A stretch of DNA of 64,000 bases from Acheta domesticus (lineage: Eukaryota; Arthropoda; Insecta; Orthoptera; Gryllidae). The stretch is taken from assembly GCA_031308135.1 (NCBI GenBank), contig JAHLJT010000631.1, positions 28,354,271-28,418,270 on the forward strand, given 5' to 3'. The notes beneath the pieces are model-generated. The model did not search any database, was not told the DNA's origin, and saw nothing but the letters and a program-made list of their open reading frames with translations. Positions within the stretch are counted from its first letter, which is position 1. Each line of letters begins with the position of its first letter. This document shows, in pieces, positions 13,501-27,000 of the stretch. The position numbers were made by a program, and so were the translations under genes.

Positions 13501-14164
13501 TTTTCTGATAGTCCAAGTTGTGTTCTTATTTATCATATTTTTTTCAGTCTGATAAAATAGTGTTCAGTTGTCGAAAAAAAATGAAATTAAAAAAACACGT
13601 TTTTGGCTGTATAGGGGTGTGGGTGGTAGGATGGAGGCTAAGAAACCTTTCAAAAATATTATTTTTATGTTAGAATTATAGTGTAACCACTCATATGTAA
13701 TTTGGTTGAGGGGAACTTTTTACCATCTTATCGGGGAGGACCCTTTGAAAGACGTTTCGTGTATTAGGATTTTATCATAATCATGAAATATATGTTTTGT
13801 TCATTTGTCTCAAGTTGTATCACTATCATTATCAATCATTTACGGATCTTCGTAATAATACAAAAAATAATATTTTAATTATTGATTTAATATAATTAAT
13901 AAAAAGTGAGAAACGTTCCAGTTCAATGCTGACATGTACAGGAGATGCTATGTACATTTGACAATTTACATATATTACAATCATTAAAAGGAAGTTAGGG
14001 AATAGGATGTTATGTCACCACACTGTTACAAGTCTTGGTTGATTGTTGATAGATAAATATTAAATTTTTAGAACGATAGGTTAGGATATTTTGAAAAGAG
14101 AGTTGTTTAGAACTAATTTGGCCGTAAATCCTGTGGATGTTAATGTGTGTTTTATTATAATAAA

Positions 14165-14206
<42 letters not shown>

Positions 14207-17200
14207 TACTTTAAAATAAGTTCATAGTAGAAATGCAACATCATGCAAATTATTACCATACTTCCTTGAAATGTTAAAATATTCTCGTAAAAAATTACGT
14301 TTAATAGAGTTATTATTTGAACATTAATATTATAAAAAGTTTGATTTAAACAATTAAAATATCGCATTATTAATTTTAAGGCAAAAGTAATCAAAATAGG
14401 GAGAAAATATTCATTCACCAATATCAATACTAGCATTTTATATTCAATAGAGAGCTAACAGTGGACTATAAAACAATACATTTTTAATAGTGTAAGGAAA
14501 CGTCGTTCTGGTGAAATAAAAAGCAATTATTTCACCAGAAGCGGAAACACAGCTGCAAGAAGAAGCAAGGCATTTGCAAACTTTTTACGAATTATGTCAG
14601 GTCTATATTTACTTACTTTTCTATTCGGCAAAAGCATTAAATATACAAAGAGAACTGTATATTGATCTGGATTAAAGAAATAACTATCTTTTGTAGTTTT
14701 TGTTCTTCATATTTTTTCATTACACAAATAACTATTGTCTGTAAGAACAATTTATTATGTTAAAATATCAAATTAATACTTATAGATTACCAAATTACCA
14801 TTTAGAGCAAGTGCACAAATAACTCCAGGCAAAACTACGAATACTGACAATTGATGCAGAAGGATGAACCTCAGATGCATAGAGAAATGCATGGAGAAAT
14901 GCATAGAGAGATGCATAAAGCAAGGAAATTGACGTGATTTATCAACTCTATCTGGATCACAATTTGATCAAGCTAAATTGCTATTTAATCACTTCATTAA
15001 GGTACTGATCCTTCATTGAGGATCGTCTGCTATTGATCAAAGAAATCACGTAAAATTACTGATCGGACCCTAGAATTCTCCTTCATACAGTGACTGAATT
15101 TGATCTAGCTATAAAGCTACAGTCGCAAATTGTGTTACCGTCGTGACTCGAACCTGGGATCTCCCGGTCAGAGTCGCTGCAGTGACATCAGTTGATGCCC
15201 CGAGCCACCTCTCCCGATATATGGCTCAGAGGTGGCGTTGCCAGGTTGGGGATTATATCACTAAATTTGGAAGTTTTTTTTGCCTTTAGTGGAATTTTTT
15301 GGGAGAAAAGTTTCTAGAGATTTTTGTTGGGGATTTTACTTTCATTATATTTTTGAAACTCTTTATTAAAAAAAAATACAAGAACTTAAACGAAACTGAA
15401 TTAACTAGATTCATTCAAATCAAAATCTTTATCTCTGTTTCTGTCATTAGAATGAGTAGTACAAAGATAGCTCTTATCTCTTAGGCTTTGTATCACTTAC
15501 TCTATATTTTACTCAATAGCACCCCTATAATTGTGTACCTGTATCGTTATGCAAGTAGTCGTAATTCATATATTTATATACCAAAAATATAGATGTTTGG
15601 TGTAAAATATAAATATAATAATATATAATGAATAAAAGTTTTCGTAATTTTTTAATTTCCAAACCTCCCCATGTATTTTAAACATGTAATAATCATTATT
15701 TGAATTTGGTATTTTTCGTCGTTTTGGTGACTTCCGCATCGCTGTCTGGTGGGGCATTCTTAAGACTCTTGGCAACACTGCTCCGAGGCAACGTTTTTTT
15801 TTGTTATATAAGGTCGCATCAATATCTAGGTCATAAGCGACCACTATTGGATTTAACGTTGTGGTAACTGTGAAGATGACATGATGTGATGATGGGGGTG
15901 AAAGGACGAACACAAATACAACTATGCCAACCATGAGGCGGGACTCGAACCCGCGACCCCTCGGTCCGGGATCACTACGGCACTACTGCCTTACGGAGCC
16001 CTACTGCCACGGGGCCCCTGGCAAAGTTTTTATTTAAAACGCCGGTGGGTGTCAGATATCGGGTCTTTATTCTAACTCTCAACCCATATCTGAGAACACA
16101 ACCTCTTGTTTTGGCAATTTGGCAACGTGTGAAATACCTTTGTCTTTCTTTCACTTTTAACAACCCATCCCCCGTCGCAGATTTCGGGGGGGGGGAGAAC
16201 GGGGCTATTTCAGTTAGAAGAAAGAGCAAGCACTTATTCTGTCCTTGGGCAGTCATTCATTCACGTTTCATTCGTAGTGTGGCGTCATACGGATGTATTA
16301 AAACACAGACGAGGGTGGACAGTTGGTTTATTAAAAAAAAACACTGACCGAAGTCGTAAAACACCATAACACTGCCTTCTACTAACTAAATAAATAGAGC
16401 CCACCACAAGAAGTGATATTACAGTGCGGCTACCACACCGCCAAACAACAAACGTTTCCCCTCGGTGTGATGCACCGCTCTGCCGAGACAAACCTACATG
16501 TCTCACGACTGACGACAAACTAATGCCGGCTTCCCCTCCGCGTGCTAGTCGCACAGCCTCCTGCTCACACAGTTCGAATTACAGAAAAGAAGGAAGTGGG
16601 GCGTTCGTCACCCGGCTTTTAAAGGCGCCCTGGCGTCTTCCCCCGCCACCGTTGCCGTCCCAGCACCTGAGAACGACGCTACGCGCTCGGAAAAACCGAT
16701 GCGTCATTGCGCGTCACCACGCCAGATGTCCAGCCCTTTGTTCAGCTTCCGGTGAAATTCTACCGTCTGCGCGTTTGAGCGTGCATGACGCTACAGTAGT
16801 CGTAGGAACTCACGTTTAGGAAAGAATCGCATCAAAAATGTTTGTTGAAGAATCAAAGTGTATTTCTGGTGGAAGTTTACTTCGGTACTAAATCTTCCTT
16901 AGTGAGGAAATGTTTCAATAAAAATTTCCGGAAATGCCAGTTCCCAACAAATCAACAATTTGTAGATTAATCCAGCGCTTCTGGGACACGAGGAACGTTA
17001 TGAATAGGAAGCGAAGTCGCAGTGCCACTGTTTTAAAGGAGAAATCTAGAAATTCAGGAGGTTTATTTTATTAATATTTATTAATTTTATTAATATTTCC
17101 CTATTTGTTTTATTTCCAGGTTCCATAATAATAATAATAATAACAAATTCTTGTCATAAATAATGAACAGCTTGGCGGTGATGTTTCACGAGATATATTT

Positions 17201-18028
17201 GTGATTACTCCCTGATACATTGCTGTTAATAAATAGATAAATCAGTCATAACTTCCCTACCTATCTTCAGTGTTACAGTTTTGTTTCTTAAGTATACTGG
17301 AAAGAATTGCCTGAAGAGACATTCTGTTTGCTGGCTCGAGCCTCTGCTCACCCCACCACACTACACTACACCCATCCTGCGCAGCGCGAAAAGATTCTGG
17401 CTTGTGAGCCGGATACCTGCCTGCCTAAGCCCTTGAATGGGAAAAACACAGAAAGAGGAATGTTGCTGCAGATTAATACGCGCAGCTCACTTCCTCCTCT
17501 GCTGTCTCGATGTGCCAGCCACGACAGTATTGAAAGCAGGCAAAAGCACGTGGTTGCCAAATTGCCAAAACAAGAACAGGCGCTTGCAGTCATGGGTTGC
17601 GAGATAAGCTAAAGACGCTGTACGTCACCGCATGCGTACGTACCCGCGAGTGTTGTCGGGGTGGCAGTGCGCGCACGGCCCGCGCACCGCGGGCGTGGAC
17701 GCCGCCCTCGTCACCATGCTGACGGCGGCGGCGGCGGGGGCGGGGGCGAGGGCGCGGTCGCAGCGCGGGCCGGCCCAGCCGGCGTCGCACGCGCAGGCGC
17801 CGGGCGCGGCGCAGCGGCCGTGCGCGCAGCCGCCGGCGCAGACGGGCGCGCAGCCCCGCGCAGCCCGCGGGCGTGCCCCAAGGCCCTCCTCCGGGCGCGC
17901 GTAGCCCTCCAGGCACGCGCACGTGCGCGGCGCCACGCAGCGCGCGTTGGCGCACGCCGCCGCGTCGCACACGGGCGCGCACGCGTGCGCCGACGTGCGG
18001 GAGTAGCTGCAACAGGCGCCAAATTATG

Positions 18029-18071
<43 letters not shown>

Positions 18072-21000
18072 CTCTCTATATAAAACAGGATGTTGGTATG
18101 TATATAAGAGCAAAACTATAACATCTTTGGACCCATCTCCATGAACGTTGGCACTTCTACGTATTTTTTCACCGAGAAGGTTTATGTGTTCTTATTTCTG
18201 TTGTAACTCCACTACATGGCGCTATATATTCACTACGTACATATCCACTAGATATTCACGTCAAATGCAACCTGCAAAACACTTGGCAGCATTTTGAATC
18301 TATATCGTTAAATAACACCGAAACGAGGGGTTCTAGGGCCTTAAAAACTAAACTTTTGAGGCCGAAAAAGAAACGTTTCTCACACCGTAATCTACAGAAT
18401 GAACTCTTCCTGAACATTCTATTACATTTTTGCTGGTACGGCGCTTCCCGATATTACCTCACCTGCTCAGAGACGTACAGAATCTGCAAGTAAATGTGAA
18501 TGAGAGGGACAGAGAGCGATGGAGACAGAAACACACAGAGACAGACAGGGACAGGGTGAGGGAGGGAGAGAGAGAGAGACAGTGAGAAACGGAGATGGGA
18601 GGGGAAAGCGGGAGATGAAGGGCAGAATAACGTCTGCTGGATTTTCCTAGTAAATATAATAAACGTATCCAAACTCCAAGGAAGAATGTTAAAAAGAAGA
18701 TTATATAAGACTATCGTAGAGAGTATTGCCGTACATGGGTTTAAAGTTTGGGAAATATCGAAAGGTAACGAGAATAAACTTACAGCAATGGAAATGGACT
18801 AGTGGCGAAGACGTTGTGGACTGACATTGTTGGACAAAGAAAGAAACGAAGAGATTAGAAAAAAAGTAGAAGTGAGTTTCAACATTGTTGATACAATTGA
18901 AATTAAAAGGCTCAAATGCCATGGTCACTTCAACAGAATGGGTGAAGAACGATGGCCTCTAAAACTCCGGAATTGGAAACCAAGAGCACACAGAAGACAA
19001 GGAAGACCCAGAAGTACATCGAAAGAGTGGAGAAGGCCATGGCCAGAAGTTGATTAACTGTAGAAGACTGCAGTGACAGACTTAAATGGAAACTGGAATG
19101 CGAGAGACGCCCAATGGTGTAAAATACTCGCAGTACTACTACTATAAATAATTTTAATATTATTATTATCATTATTATAGTCGCTTGAAAACTAAATAAG
19201 AAGCAACAAGCCTCCTGGAACGTGAATAATAATGTAAAACATTGGATTTATTAATAACTATAGTAACATAACTATAAAATGCATTTATATGTTCAAGAAA
19301 AACGCTTTATCTGCATTAGAATGCTAAGAGTCTTGCTCATATAACGGTGCTGGTACTTGGAGCAATATTTAGGTGCACGCAAAAAATGCTGCAGGTTCGA
19401 GTGAGACAATGAGTGAGTTAGGCATGAGTGTTGTCATGGTATGACTGGTATGATTGACTTCTCTAACCATGCGAATATCTAATGGAACATCATCCCATAC
19501 ATAATTGTTCAACCTTTTCAAATACGGTCAGCCTGATCTTCATAGAGGGGGAGTGAGAAACAACTACTCATCATCTAACCAGGCAAGAGAATGACATGAA
19601 GGCTTTAACAGTCAACTTAATACCCTATAGATACATGAATGAAACCTAGAATATGAAACTCAAATACACATTTGAAATTATTCTTACTTGACACAAATGG
19701 AAAATCAAACATTTTGCGATTGAAGAAGAGGTTAAACAAAATTTGGAATTGTGTCCCAAAACATTGAAGTATTTGCACCGTTTTACGAAATATATTTATT
19801 TTGAATGGAGAACCTCACCTTCCCCTTTCTGCCGTTTCGAAGATCTGAGAATCAAAAGTATGTACTTTAATTTCCCGTTCTAACATCTCGCAGTATAAAG
19901 AATGCAATACTGACTCACCCATCAAAACACTGGCACACATTTGGAGAGGTGCAGTTGGCGTTAACGCAAGCTGGCTCGCACACAGGCACGCACGTGTTGT
20001 TACCGAAGTCGTCTGCATCCGGTCTGTAACCCGACCAGCACGTGCACGTTTCTGGTGCAGTGCAGTTGGCATTGACGCACTCTCCGGAGCACGTGGGGAC
20101 GCACGTGGAGTTACTCGGATCCTCCGCGTCAGGCTCGAAGCCGTCTAAGCAAGTGCAGGTGTCTGGCGCCGAACACTCGCCATTCACACACTCCTGACGG
20201 CACGTGGGAACGCACGTGGAATTGCTATTGTCCGCGGGATCCAGCTCGTATCCAGGAAGGCAAGTGCATGTTTCCGGTGCCGAACACTCCGCGTTTACGC
20301 ATTCTTGTCTGCAAACGGGAACGCACGTAGAATTGCTGGCATCATCTGGGTCAGTCTCATAACCAGGGAGACACGTGCAGGTGTCTGGGGCCACACACTG
20401 CCCGTTCACGCACTCTGGCGAGCACGTAGGTACACAAGTTGCATTGTTGGTGTCTGCGGGGTCGGGTTCGTAGCCAGTCAAGCACGTGCAGGTGTCAGGT
20501 GCCGAACATTCTGCGTTCGTGCACGCTTGCCCGCACGTAGGCATGCACGTGGCGTTGTTAGCGTCTGCAGGGTCCGGTTCGTAGCCGGGAAGACACGCAC
20601 ACGTATCTGGTGCGATACATTCTCCGTTGAGACACTCGTTTGTGCACGTGGGCAAGCACGTAGCGCTGTTAGCATCTGCGGGATCCTTTTCGTAGCCGGG
20701 CACGCAACTGCACGTGTTGGGAGCCACGCATTCGCTGTTGACGCACGGTTTCGTGCACACAGGTGAGCACGTGCTGTTGCTAGGGTCGTTCGAGTCGAAC
20801 ACGTAGCCCTCGAGGCACGTGCATGTGTCCGGAGCGGTGCACCTGGCGTTGACGCAGTCCTCGGGGCAGAAGGGTATGCATCTGCTCCGGGTGGGGTCGG
20901 CGGGGTCGAGCTGGAAACCGTCTTGGCACGTGCACACCCCAGGCGCGGTGCATTTGCCGTTGATGCAGCCCTGGAAACACGGGAAACGCAGATCACCAGA

Positions 21001-24000
21001 GGACAGTGTAACTCAGTGTTGTCAAGGTCGATGCTACGAGCGGGAGTCCGTGGCACGCGTGCCACGACTAAATCTCCCCTCCACGTAGATCATCACCCCG
21101 CCACAAGAGGCAAAGCCATCACTATTGCAAAACGGTGGGGTTACTAAGAGTTTCCTTTCCCGATGCTAGTTGCGCGGAGAAGCTCGTGGCATGCTACGGT
21201 ACCACATGGCGTGCCACTGCCACCAGAAGAAGATCTTGACACCACTCGTGTAACTTCTCTGAATTACTCATCATCAAGCGAAGGGTATCGGTCTTCTTGA
21301 ATGAAAAAAATTAATACAAATTATTATACTAATTTTCATAATTTTAGCGATCTGAATGCTCTTAAGGTCAAGCTAGGAAGAGGATAGTAACGTCACAACA
21401 ATTTTTTCCCGTAGGATAATGAGAACCTGGGAAGGAAACTCCTCAATGTCGTTCAAACTACATACATTAAATATTTGCCTGCCACGGGACTTTCCAACAG
21501 CCTATTTTAAAATTTCATAATCACTGACCACTGAGAAAAAAGTTGCAGAGGAATTTTGTGGTAATTGTTAACTCTCGTGTTGTGGTTATTTTCTTTGAAC
21601 AATCAATGCAGTTTTGATATTCTAAATCTTAATGTTCAAAGCAAAAAGCACAGATGGTTGTGTCAACGACATGCTAATTTTCCGAGTTCGGATCCTCAAG
21701 AAGAGATGGCCGTTCTCCCCCCATGATTGTTGGAAACGCCAAACCATCTATTATATAACTTCCCTAAAAATAAACTAAATAAAAATTCATCCGAATTGCA
21801 CAACTAAACAATGTAACAGTTCTCTGTTTTAGTTGCCAATGTCTTGCATAGAAAATGGCACTTGAAGACGCCTGAACGACGCGGTCAAGAGTTTGAAGAA
21901 AAGATACGTCTCCAATAAATTGTTATAAATCGAAAATATTGCTATCAATAAGAATCTAAACATATTTTTTACCAAAAAACATACCACCCGAAAAAAATTC
22001 CATCACATTAATGACTATCAGAACTAAGAACTAGGCGTTGCCCTGCTTATGTATTTACTGACTCAAGGAGCGTTCACCCGAGATTCAATTAATTAAACCG
22101 TCATAGTTAATTGCCTAACATTTAAAAAAATTGTTCTAGTATTGCTATACTTCGAGAAGTTATTCAGATTTTGTTACTCTGTACAATCAATATTCAGTGT
22201 TGTAAATGTGTTATGATTTGCCCAAGTCTGCATTTATGTTTTCCTTTTTCAGAAATGAATACCAAAAAAGAAATAATTTTAAAAAATTACTTCGCAAATA
22301 GAGAGTTCATTCACCTCCACAGACTATATACAGAATTTGATGATTTGGAACAAGGGTAACAGAGCATCGTTCCTTATAATATATCTTACAAAATATATCA
22401 TATTAAACAATGCATGCATTTTTTGGAGGTTTAACTCTTTTTGTTTCTTGAACTTCATAACAAGGATGGCCAAAAAGGTGCATAATGTTGAAATCTATGA
22501 AAAAAAAACTATTTGATTTTTTGTGTAATTTGATCACGGGGATTCAAAATTTTCTGTATTCATAAAAGCTTAACAATATTAGAATACTTCCCCCCACATA
22601 ATATACATCCTATGGAGTAACGCATAGTCCCGAATTCGAAGTTGTAACCAGAGGGAAGCTACTTTCACTAAAAAATAGTTAATTTTTCCTTTACTATTGA
22701 AAACAGTGGATCACGGATATATTCTTCTAGAGCTCGGCGAGTGAGCTTCTAGTGAGCGGCGGGAGAGCGGTTGGAAACCTGCTGATGATTGCAATGAGTG
22801 ATGGGTGAGCGCCTTTACCGCCGGCAAGAAATCGGGATATGTTGTACACGGCAAGCCTTTCTTCAGAAGAACATATTGAAGTTACGACTGCAATAAAGAA
22901 GGTAGCACAGGGATAATAATAACTGCGTCTTGCCCTTGAGATTTCAGTCGTGTGTGTGTTGGGTGTCTCTTGCTCAAAAAAATCAACTGTTACCGTTAAA
23001 GGTCAATATACACGGCATAGTTTTCGTGTAGATTCTTCATGTAGTCCAGACTATACGCTTTCTACATGAGAAAATTATGAACATGTTCGTAATTTTTCGT
23101 GTAGAAAGCATACAGTTTGACTCCAGCACCTCTGGCCGCAGATTCGTTCACTAACGGTAATCGGCCATGTCGAGTTTGTGGTTAGGTGTGTCAAGGTGCG
23201 ATTGTATGAAGTGATATATTGTGATAAACTACTTCTTTCCTTATCCCTGCCTTCCAGTTTTTATTCTCTATGCCCCTCATAGTTAATTAATACTAAATCA
23301 AGATCACAGCCAGAAGGCACTCACAGAAATACCATCAATGAAAGAACTCGGATGGCGCAATTCAATTGTTTCCCGCTATCCCCACTGGCGGCGGCTTATG
23401 GCGGCTTGTGGCGACTTCGCAATTTATGCAGAAAGCGTATAAACCGTGTTTGCGCTAATTTTTGGCTTTTATACGTTCAGTTTGAGATCTTGACGTTTCT
23501 ATACAGAAACTCTATGAGAATCTACACGAAAACTGTACCGTGTATATCGGCCTTAACGAACGAAGGTGACATTACTCTGAAAGACCGAGGGGAAGTTAGT
23601 AGAAGTGAGGGACAAATGTCAATTTTTTTAGCTCGTGCGTCATGACTTCTCTTACCTGCGGGCACGTTGGCACGCACGAGCGCTTGCTCGCGTCCGCCGG
23701 GTCGCGCACGTACCCGCGCAGGCACGTGCACGTGTCGGGCGCGGTGCAGGCCGCGTTGACGCAGCCGGGCATGCACGTGGGCACGCAGACGCGGTCGCTG
23801 TCCAGCTCCGGGTGCGGCGCGTGGCCCGCCAGGCACTCGCATGTATCGGGCGCGGCGCACGTGGCGTTCACGCAGCCGCGCGGGCACGCGGGCCGGCAGC
23901 TCGTGCGCAGGAACCCCGGCAGGAACTCAAACCCTGCGGAAAGCAGATATTTTACTACAGAACGCTTAACCGTTAACTACACTGCCATTTTTCTAACTTT

Positions 24001-27000
24001 GACCCTCAGGGCCCATCTTCGCGATGGAATATGTCACGGTATTTCGCAGTTTCTTTCTCAGTTACTTTGCGGTGAGAGAAAAGATTGGATCTACATCCTG
24101 TTAAAATGCTGCGCTACAGAAACTTGGAGAGGAAGATGGATGGGTATGGGGAACTATTGTGTCCAACTTCGAAACATAACGCTCTCTCAAAACATATTAG
24201 TTGATAATAGGTCGCACTTCATGAAAGAATTAGGAACATTTTTAGGAAAGGTTCGAACTAACAGGGAATCGGTAATCATGGAGTGGGAAAACAGCACTTG
24301 TTAGTACGAGCGGAGCCTAGACTGGAGATGAAATAATTAATTCAATACGTAAGCGATAATTAAGTTAACTAGTAAGGTAATCAGTAATGCTAATCATTAA
24401 TATTAATTAGTAAGTTAGTAATAATTAATCAGTAAGCGATAATTAAGTTAATCAGTAGTAAATTGATCGGAGAGGCGGTGGTGCGGGCGATCTTCTGTGG
24501 CGCTGTTTGATTTCAGGGGCTGAGGAGGCCAAAGACTTGAAGGAGAAGATTCCCACGCCAGAAAATGAATAAATAGTTTCGCAAATTCTAGAAGGTTAGA
24601 ATGTACTCGTCTTCTGACGGCAGGTTTTTCCCCCTTCAGGGGTTTTTTCGTCAGCCGTACCTTATGGTCTCCTTTCCGCGGCTTTGATGCGATGAAGAGA
24701 CCATTAGGGGTGAATGCCAGAATTCGAAAGGTTAGAATGCGGTAGGATGCAGGTATTGTAATGGCTTAAAGGCTTTCAGCCTAGCCACATAGTTAGAAAA
24801 AGTATTGAAATTATATATAAATGTGTTGTAATTACCTATTAAATAAAAAAAGAAATCTTTCTCAGTTGTGCCGCTAGATTTTGCACTATCCCGACCGTAT
24901 CAAGCAGTGCTTTCCGATCATGCGACTTCTACTGGGAAGATCGAGAAAGACGCGAAATGCCGTGTGATATTCCATCGTGGTCATAAGGGCTTGAGGGGCA
25001 GAGTTCGAAAAATCGCACTATATACTTGGGTTTTTATTTCTTGGCACGTGGGGGCGTGTCATCACGATAGAATCTCTCACGGTATTTCGCGTCATTCTCG
25101 GTTGTGCCGCTAGGAGTCGCATGATCGCGACTGTATCGAGCAGTGCTGGTGATCATGCGACTCTTAGCGGCACAACCGAGAAGGACGCGAAATACCGTGA
25201 GATATTCTATCGTGATGACACGTCCCCACGCGCCAAGAAATAAAAACCCAAGTATAGTGACGTGTGGTCCCAGTGACCGGCAGGAAAAATAAACTCACTG
25301 TCCTCTCGACCGGCAGAACGCAGGACGTTTTGGTGTACAGTACCTTCTTATCTCTTTCTAAACTATGTTCGGGCATGAGATAGCTTACCTAGTTGCAGCC
25401 GTTTGCTTCTAAGAATCAGTTGAAGTTACAGATCGGTCTCGATGACCGTACTTCACCAGTAGTAGAAGTTTATGCTTGGTAATGCAGGTTTTTACTTGGC
25501 AAATAATTTTCATTTAATGCTGAATGTTGCTTGGGGAGAGTCTACTACGCCAATTTAATTGGATTGGAGTTTTAAATATTGTCTTCGTAATATTACAGAT
25601 TGAATAAAAAAAATAAAGAAAAATATTGCCATTTATGGTAATAATTTACACTCTCTAATTTAATTAATTTTCAAAAAAATAATTACTTAATATTTTAATG
25701 TGTGCGGAAATATGCGGGAGAAAATAGTATTACGTAACATTAAGACAAAGCCCCCTGCCCCTATGTAACGCAGCGTAACGCTTCCTCAAACCCCCTCTGC
25801 CCGTGTTTGGAGTTACATAATTTATGGACAACCCCTAAAGAAATTAAAGGTCCCCTAACGACCCCTAATTAATTAAGACTTCCTCTATCGTCTCACAGGG
25901 TTAGTTTATGAAGTCGCTTGATAGCGCAGGATGCTTTATTTAGTTGAATAAACAGTGATTTGTTTATTATTGGAACAACAGAGCACATGTAGGCCTAAAC
26001 AATAACCTAATAAATTACTCTCGTTTTCCATCATCCACAAGTTTGCTTCTGCTTATAAAAATGTGACTGTTAATGAAAAACAAGTAATTTCTAAACCAAT
26101 ACAATGTTCTGTTTTATATTTTTTATTTGTCTAAAAAGACTGCACACTGGGGTCTCACGGACCAGATTCAGAAAATTATGTGGTTTTCAAAAGTGTGTTA
26201 TTGTATTTTATTTTAATTTAAGAATGCATTAAAACTAGGAAAATCACAGTAATGGAATTTAAACAGTAAAACTTATATTTTTTAACGTGTAATTTTCCTT
26301 CAGATTTTAACAGAATGATTATAAATTCCCGTTGAAACCCTCACACAACAATGCAGTTGAAATGAAAATGCCATGAAATTCCACTACCACATCGGATAAG
26401 GATTAAAGAAAGAATAGTACAGTAATCCCTCGACATACGCGAATTCGCTACTCGCGAGTTTCGAACATTCGCGATTACAGAACTGCTTCCGGTTTTAACA
26501 CGTTTTAAATATTGTTTTATTTCTTCTCTCTGGAATGTTAATTGTGCTTTCTGTGTGGCAGAGCTTTCTCAGTTCTACTGCAATTGTTTGGCAATTTTTT
26601 TCTTTCCTCTTTAAACAGTTTTTTCGATATCCAGGAACCCAACCTACCTTTCTTCATTAAAATACTCAACATTCTCGGATAATACATTCGCGATGTTTTT
26701 TGGTAGCCTAACTCCCGCGAATGTTGAGGGATTACGGTATTTATATTTTATTATTTGTGTGCGGAAATCTACCCACTAAGTTCCAGTAGACCCTACTTTC
26801 ACCACCGATAAAATAGTTTCTATCCGGCGAAGTATTGACACCAACTGAGACTGTACATAGCACGAGGGCAACTAATAGTTCAATTCAAATTTACGCAAAG
26901 CGCTATGCGGTTTTCGTCAAAAATGTCCACTAAGTGTGAATTTGAATTGTTGCTGCGGTCCAGTAGAACCCAGTGTGCAGTTCTAGGGTTACAATACAGC

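Larger units (their letters stand above)
18007..19918 (-). other. Nimrod intron with microsatellite, Helitron-like and LINE fragments
   Basis: Holds (ATT)n at 18027-18069, a Helitron-like fragment, a GA-rich tract (about 18505-18612) and a LINE 3' fragment. From 19160 to 19900 nothing is recognised. Confidence 0.6.

Noticed and set aside
15900..16017. tRNA-like boxes (gcgggttcgagtcccgc) as a tRNA gene, also at 35.5 and 56.0 kb
   Set aside because: The same head recurs with a shared downstream body and A-rich tail in several copies, which identifies a tRNA-derived SINE. No complete cloverleaf was made out.
17625..18083. Ala/Arg-rich plus-strand frames running into (ATT)n-coded Ile or Tyr runs
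   Set aside because: Antisense shadows of the NIM exon extended by the microsatellite.
20305..20766. Plus-strand open frame of 153 codons and similar ones over other NIM exons
   Set aside because: Antisense shadows of the Nimrod exons, whose minus-strand frame carries the conserved Cys pattern and splice sites.
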